DNA of 64,000 bases from Roseomonas gilardii (GTDB taxonomy: Bacteria > Pseudomonadota > Alphaproteobacteria > Acetobacterales > Acetobacteraceae). The stretch spans positions 558,001 through 622,000 of the forward strand of contig NZ_CP015584.1 in assembly GCF_001941945.1 (NCBI RefSeq). Reading direction: 5' to 3'. Positions 60,659-64,000 of the stretch are shown in pieces. Within the stretch, counting starts at the first letter, position 1. Each line of letters starts with the position of its first letter. A program made the translations under genes and the position numbers. The notes below the pieces were generated by a model. The model ran no database searches, was not told the origin of the DNA, and saw only the letters and a list, made by a program, of their open reading frames with translations.

Positions 60659-62356
60659 TCAGAAGGTCTTGCCGGCAAGCAGGGTGAAGTGCTCGGCGAT
60701 CGGACCGAGGGTGAGGGAAGGGAGGAACTGCAGGCCGCCCAGGATCAGGATCACGCCGGCCAGGAGGCCCGCGAAAAGCGGACCATGCGTCGGAAAGGTT
60801 CCCCCGCCTTCCGCAGCGCGCGGCTTGGCGGCCAGCGAGCCGGCGATGGCCATGACCGGCACGACATAGGCGAAGCGGCCGAGCATCATGGCGATGCCAA
60901 GCGTCAGGTCCATCCAGGGCGTATCGGCGGCGAGGCCGCCGAAGGCCGAGCCGTTGTTGCCGGCCGCCGAGGAATAGGCATAGAGCATCTCGGTCAGCCC
61001 ATGCGGCCCGGCATTGGCGATCGAGGCCATGGCAGCCGGCAGCACCAGCGAAACGGCGGTGAAGCCGAGGATCACCGTGGGCAGGATCAGCACGGCGAGC
61101 ATCGCCAGCTTGATCTCGCGCGCCTGTACCTTCTTGCCCAGGTATTCCGGCGTGCGTCCGACCATCAGCCCCGCCACGAAGACGGCGAGCAGGGCGAAGA
61201 CCAGGATGCCGTAGAGGCCCGATCCGACGCCCCCCGGCAGCACCTCGCCCAGTTGGATCAGGAACAGGGGCACCAGACCGCCCAGCGGCATGAAGCTGTC
61301 GAACATGGCATTCACCGCGCCACAGGAAGCGCCTGTGGTGGTGGCGGTGAAGAGCGCGACGAGCGGTAGGCCGAAGCGCACGTCCTTGCCCTCCATGTTG
61401 CCCATGGCCGGATCGACGCCCAGCGCGGTCAGCAGGGGGTTGCCCGCGGCCTCCGCCGCATAGATGGCTGCGGTGGCGGCGACCACGAAGCCCAGCATCA
61501 CCGCCAGAAGCACGCGACCCTGGCGGATATCGCCCACGATCCGTCCGAAGGTCAGGCAGAGCGCGAAGGGAATGACGGCCTGTCCCCAGATCTGCAGCGC
61601 GGTGACCAGGGCGTCGGGCCCCTCGAAGGGATGCAGCGAGTTCACGCCGAAGAAGCCGCCGCCATTGGTGCCGAGATGCTTGATCGCGATCTGGAAGGCC
61701 ACCGGACCCAGGGGAATGGTTTGCCGGGCGCCCTCCAGCGTGGTCGCCGTGGCGTAATCCGCGAAAGTCTGTGGCACGCCGAGCGCCACGAAGACCGCAC
61801 CCAGCGCGATGGCCAGGGGCAGGAGCACATAGAGGGTGATACGGACGAAGTCGGCCCAGAAGTTCCCGAGTTCGCGCAAACCTCCACGGGCGAAGGCACG
61901 GGAGACGGCGAGCGCCAGGGCGATGCCGGTCGAGGCGGAAAGGAAGTTCTGCACGGCGAGGCCGGCCATCTGCGACAGGTAGGAGGCGGCCGTCTCGCCC
62001 GAATAGGCCTGCCAGTTCGTGTTCGTCACGAAGCTCGCCGCTGTGTTGAAGGCGAGCGAGGAAGACATGCCGGGAAAGCCCTGCGGGTTCAGCGGCAGCA
62101 GGCCCTGCAGGCGCAGGATGGCAAAGAGCAGCACGAAGCCCGCGGCATTCGCCGACAGCATGGCGAGGACATAGGCTTTCCAGTCCTGGCCACGTCCGGG
62201 ATCGATGCCTCCGGCACGATAGAACACCGTCTCCAGGGGGCGCAGCCAGGTCGCGCGGCCATCGGCAACGGCCGCGATGTAGCGCCCGAGCGGCACCGCG
62301 GAGGCGAGAATGCATGCGAGGACGAGCGCAATCTGCGCCCAGCCGATGAGTGTCAT
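60659..62356 (-). CDS. kdpA: Potassium-transporting ATPase subunit A
   Basis: 565 residues with ten membrane helices, a member of the SKT channel-like superfamily. Selectivity-filter loops include [12 protein letters not shown] (about 108-119), [20 protein letters not shown] (about 224-243), [12 protein letters not shown] (about 345-356) and [14 protein letters not shown] (about 468-481). It forms the K+-binding pathway of the high-affinity Kdp pump. Its start is four bases downstream of the kdpF stop, on the minus strand. Confidence 0.96.
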   Translation of the reverse strand: MTLIGWAQIALVLACILASAVPLGRYIAAVADGRATWLRPLETVFYRAGGIDPGRGQDWKAYVLAMLSANAAGFVLLFAILRLQGLLPLNPQGFPGMSSSLAFNTAASFVTNTNWQAYSGETAASYLSQMAGLAVQNFLSASTGIALALAVSRAFARGGLRELGNFWADFVRITLYVLLPLAIALGAVFVALGVPQTFADYATATTLEGARQTIPLGPVAFQIAIKHLGTNGGGFFGVNSLHPFEGPDALVTALQIWGQAVIPFALCLTFGRIVGDIRQGRVLLAVMLGFVVAATAAIYAAEAAGNPLLTALGVDPAMGNMEGKDVRFGLPLVALFTATTTGASCGAVNAMFDSFMPLGGLVPLFLIQLGEVLPGGVGSGLYGILVFALLAVFVAGLMVGRTPEYLGKKVQAREIKLAMLAVLILPTVILGFTAVSLVLPAAMASIANAGPHGLTEMLYAYSSAAGNNGSAFGGLAADTPWMDLTLGIAMMLGRFAYVVPVMAIAGSLAAKPRAAEGGGTFPTHGPLFAGLLAGVILILGGLQFLPSLTLGPIAEHFTLLAGKTF

Positions 62357-62360
62357 GGAA

Positions 62361-62447
62361 TTAGAGGTCCTCGGGGCGCAGGAGCGCCCATAGCAGATAG
62401 GCCAGCAGCCCGGCCGAAACGGCGCCGCCCAGGATCAGGTCGAGCAT
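62361..62447 (-). CDS. kdpF: KdpF small membrane subunit
   Basis: 28 residues: a single membrane helix, [20 protein letters not shown], then ALLRPEDL. Matches KdpF in length, position immediately upstream of kdpA and the C-terminal RPE motif. It stabilises the Kdp complex in the membrane. It starts six bases after the stop of another tiny membrane frame. Confidence 0.88.
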   Translation of the reverse strand: MLDLILGGAVSAGLLAYLLWALLRPEDL

Positions 62448-62453
62448 GGCGCG

Positions 62454-62537
62454 TCAGACCTGGTCACAACCGCGCACATAGGCCGCCAGCAGGGCGAAAA
62501 GGCCGAGGCCGAGGGCAAGAGCAACGAGATCGTTCAT
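62454..62537 (-). CDS. 27-residue membrane microprotein upstream of kdpF
   Basis: MNDLVALALGLGLFALLAAY followed by VRGCDQV: one hydrophobic helix with a short polar tail carrying a cysteine. Six bases separate its stop from the kdpF start, so it is the first gene of the kdp operon. It is not KdpF itself, which is present next. Similar tiny proteins precede kdpF in some proteobacterial operons as I recall, with no assigned function. A regulator of pump assembly, or a leader, is possible. Being so short, translation needs proof. Confidence 0.65.
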   Translation of the reverse strand: MNDLVALALGLGLFALLAAYVRGCDQV

Positions 62538-62629
62538 GTTCCAGACTTCCCTGGTCGGCTCACGGCCGACACCTGGGAAGTCAATGGAAAAACGGGCGTA
62601 AAGAGGCCATCCGAGATTTCGCCGGAGCG

Positions 62630-62646
62630 CATAAAAAGCGCATAAA
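62630..62646 (-). promoter_or_regulatory. KdpE-like box for the kdpFABC direction
   Basis: Read on the minus strand: TTTATG-N5-TTTATG, two direct half-sites 11 bases apart, an OmpR/PhoB-type arrangement. It lies about 90 bases upstream of the first leftward start at 62537. Confidence 0.7.
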
Positions 62647-62679
62647 CACGCGCGGCCACTGACCGGGACGGCCAGGATT

Positions 62680-62696
62680 TTTATGGGTTTTTTATG
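62680..62696 (+). promoter_or_regulatory. KdpE-like box for the rightward direction
   Basis: Read on the plus strand: TTTATG-N5-TTTATG, the same half-sites and spacing as the box at 62630-62646, in opposite orientation. It lies about 80 bases before the rightward start at 62777. Confidence 0.7.
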
Positions 62697-62776
62697 GCCC
62701 TGGGAGGAATGGATGATCGCGCTTTTACACTTTTCGTCCCAGGCAGGTGGGAGGCCAGGGTTCAAGAACGGTCGCC

Positions 62777-63076
62777 ATGTCATCCATGATTTCGAAAGAG
62801 CCGGAGCATCTCGCCGGGGAATCGTTTCCACGCCGCCACCAGGACATCGCCGGTCTCGCCAGCAACTCCCCGCGATGGCTTGGCAGAGGTGCGGTGGTGA
62901 TGGCGACCCTGTGCCTGCTCTTCGCCTGGAGCTTCGTCGGGTCGCTGCTCATGGGCTTGCGGACACCGGTGACGACCCAGCCGCGCCTGGCCATGCTGTG
63001 GGCCGTCGTGGCAATGGCCATCGTCCTGGGTGGCTTCGTGATCGAGCTGCTTGTGCTGGCGCGGCCGGACGAGTGA
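62777..63076 (+). CDS. Small two-helix membrane protein upstream of kdpD
   Basis: 99 residues from ATG 62777; a GTG at 62747 in frame would add ten residues. Polar N terminus, then two hydrophobic helices: RGAVVMATLCLLFAWSFVGS (about 37-56) and LAMLWAVVAMAIVLGGFVIE (about 71-90), ending LLVLARPDE. No family is recognised. It lies in front of kdpD in the same direction, 37 bases apart, under the same predicted KdpE box, so a role in K+ sensing or Kdp assembly is a reasonable guess. Confidence 0.7.
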   Translation: MSSMISKEPEHLAGESFPRRHQDIAGLASNSPRWLGRGAVVMATLCLLFAWSFVGSLLMGLRTPVTTQPRLAMLWAVVAMAIVLGGFVIELLVLARPDE

Positions 63077-63113
63077 TCTTCGGCACGGCACGCTCCCCGG
63101 GCCGGCATCCCGG

Positions 63114-64000
63114 ATGACGAGAGAGGCGGGGGCAGCGAACGGTGAGCCTGTCAGGCCCGATCCCGATGCACTGCTGGCCCTGGCGAAGCGGGAGCAACGG
63201 GGAAGGCTGAAAGTCTTCCTCGGTGCGGCGCCAGGCGTCGGCAAGACCTACGAGATGCTGACGGAAGCCCGCAGGCGTGCCCTGGGGGGTGCCGACGTGC
63301 TGGTCGGTCTGGTGGAAACCCATGGCCGTGCGGAGACAGCGGCCCAGCTCGCCGGGCTGGAAGTTCTGCCGCGCGCCAGTCTGCCCTATCGCGGCCAGAT
63401 GTTGAGCGAGTTCGATCTGGACGCGGCACTCGCACGCCATCCCGCCATCCTGGTGCTCGACGAGTTGCCGCACAGCAATGCGCCCGGCAGCCGCCATCCG
63501 AAGCGTTGGCAGGATGTGGAAGAACTGCGGGCGGCCGGCATCGAGGTCTGGACCGCCATGAATGTCCAGCATCTCGAGAGCCTGTCGGAAACGGTGGCGC
63601 GCATCACCGGCGTGCGCGTGGCCGAGACGGTCCCGGACCATGTGCTGGCCGGCGCGGATGCGGTGGAGCTGATCGACATCCCGCCGGCCGAGTTGCTGGA
63701 GCGGATGCGGCAGGGCAAGGTCTATCGCGCTGACCAGACGGCGCGCGCCCTGAAGGGCTTCTTCCGCGAAGGCAACCTCGCAGCCTTGCGGGAGATGGCA
63801 CTCCGCCGGACGGCCGAACGCGTGGATGCCGACGTCACGGGCTACATGCGGGCCAATGCCATCGCGGGCCCCTGGCCGGCAGGCGACCGGGTCATGGTCC
63901 TCGTGGGCGGTGGGCCGGAGGCCGAGACGGTGGTCCGGCAGGCCCGCCGCATAGCGGACGCATTGCGGGCGCCCCTGGTGGCCTTGCACATCGAACGATC
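63114..64000 (+). CDS. kdpD: KdpD sensor histidine kinase (cut by window end)
   Basis: The first 295 codons are visible. KdpD N-terminal domain: Walker-A-like VFLGAAPGVGKTYEML (about 36-51), ETHGRAETAAQLAGL (about 66-80), DELPHSNAPGSRHPKRWQDV (about 115-134), WTAMNVQHLESLSE (about 145-158), and the start of the USP-like domain VMVLVGGGPEAETVVRQARR (about 262-281). It senses K+ limitation and phosphorylates KdpE. The membrane helices, kinase core and kdpE lie to the right of the window. The DELPHSN stretch differs slightly from the usual DELAHTN. Confidence 0.94.
   Translation, partial: MTREAGAANGEPVRPDPDALLALAKREQRGRLKVFLGAAPGVGKTYEMLTEARRRALGGADVLVGLVETHGRAETAAQLAGLEVLPRASLPYRGQMLSEFDLDAALARHPAILVLDELPHSNAPGSRHPKRWQDVEELRAAGIEVWTAMNVQHLESLSETVARITGVRVAETVPDHVLAGADAVELIDIPPAELLERMRQGKVYRADQTARALKGFFREGNLAALREMALRRTAERVDADVTGYMRANAIAGPWPAGDRVMVLVGGGPEAETVVRQARRIADALRAPLVALHIER

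Noticed and set aside
58386-60869. An 827-codon plus-strand open frame opposite kdpB
   Set aside because: Low-complexity His/Arg/Gln-rich translation with no motifs; shadow of kdpB.
58587-62315. A 1242-codon open frame running from kdpB back across kdpA
   Set aside because: Homology to KdpB starts at 60647. The upstream part is the wrong frame of kdpA in GC-rich DNA, where stops are rare.

Overview
The window reads as a GC-rich (roughly two thirds G+C by eye) alphaproteobacterial chromosome segment of Acetobacteraceae / Roseomonas-like character. The clues are two Bug-type periplasmic receptors, a Tat-exported gluconate-dehydrogenase-like GMC/cytochrome c/small-subunit set, several CoA-transferase III plus acyl-CoA dehydrogenase modules, an iol cluster with an RpiR regulator and an IolC-DUF2090 fusion, and many decayed insertion sequences. 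Genus is inference only. No rRNA, tRNA or CRISPR array is visible.

Layout. (a) 1-6.4 kb: start of a TPP-enzyme gene, a LysR regulator, then acyl-CoA dehydrogenase, its own EtfBA, a hotdog hydratase and a CoA-transferase: a pathway that activates, oxidises and hydrates an unidentified carboxylic acid. (b) 6.4-10 kb: tannase/feruloyl-esterase-like secreted hydrolase, a convergent FUSC-type exporter and an alpha/beta hydrolase. (c) 10.2-10.5 kb: IS3 debris. (d) 10.6-12.4 kb: SDR and divergent IclR regulator with palindromes between them. (e) 12.5-22.6 kb: the most interesting catabolic locus. Leftward run: SDR, IclR, Fe-alcohol dehydrogenase, a cytosolic four-Asp-box sialidase-fold protein, a DapA-family aldolase/lyase and a Bug receptor. 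Rightward run: sodium symporter, DUF1537 acid-sugar kinase and PdxA2. An identical 15-bp inverted-repeat site occurs in the divergent promoter and again at the 5' end of the iclR gene, tying both arms into one probable acid-sugar regulon. (f) 22.7-27.3 kb: gene relics, then the three-gene membrane dehydrogenase. (g) 27.8-32.6 kb: LysR and divergent cupin, Bug, CoA-transferase and acyl-CoA dehydrogenase operon. (h) 33-40.5 kb: an HflX-type GTPase and an RND efflux pair lying between two complementary pieces of an ISL3 transposase, with an IS481 remnant. (i) 40.5-43.9 kb: DUF1932 dehydrogenase, family-5 binding protein, MFS and IS256 wreckage. (j) 43.9-57.4 kb: a leftward AfuABC/FbpABC-type importer ending in an inositol-monophosphatase-family gene, divergent from a rightward inositol operon iolG, rpiR-type regulator, iolC-DUF2090, iolD, iolE, iolB. 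(k) 58-64 kb: kdpFABC, preceded by a 27-residue membrane microprotein, divergent from a small membrane protein and kdpD (cut by the window end), with two KdpE-like boxes in the shared promoter.

How it works together. Most of the window is scavenging chemistry: importers (Bug, SSS, ABC), CoA-linked oxidation, acid-sugar breakdown to DHAP, inositol breakdown, and periplasmic sugar oxidation feeding the respiratory chain. The importer-plus-phosphatase beside iol suggests uptake of a phosphorylated polyol or inositol phosphate; that is inference. iolA and kdpE are not in view.
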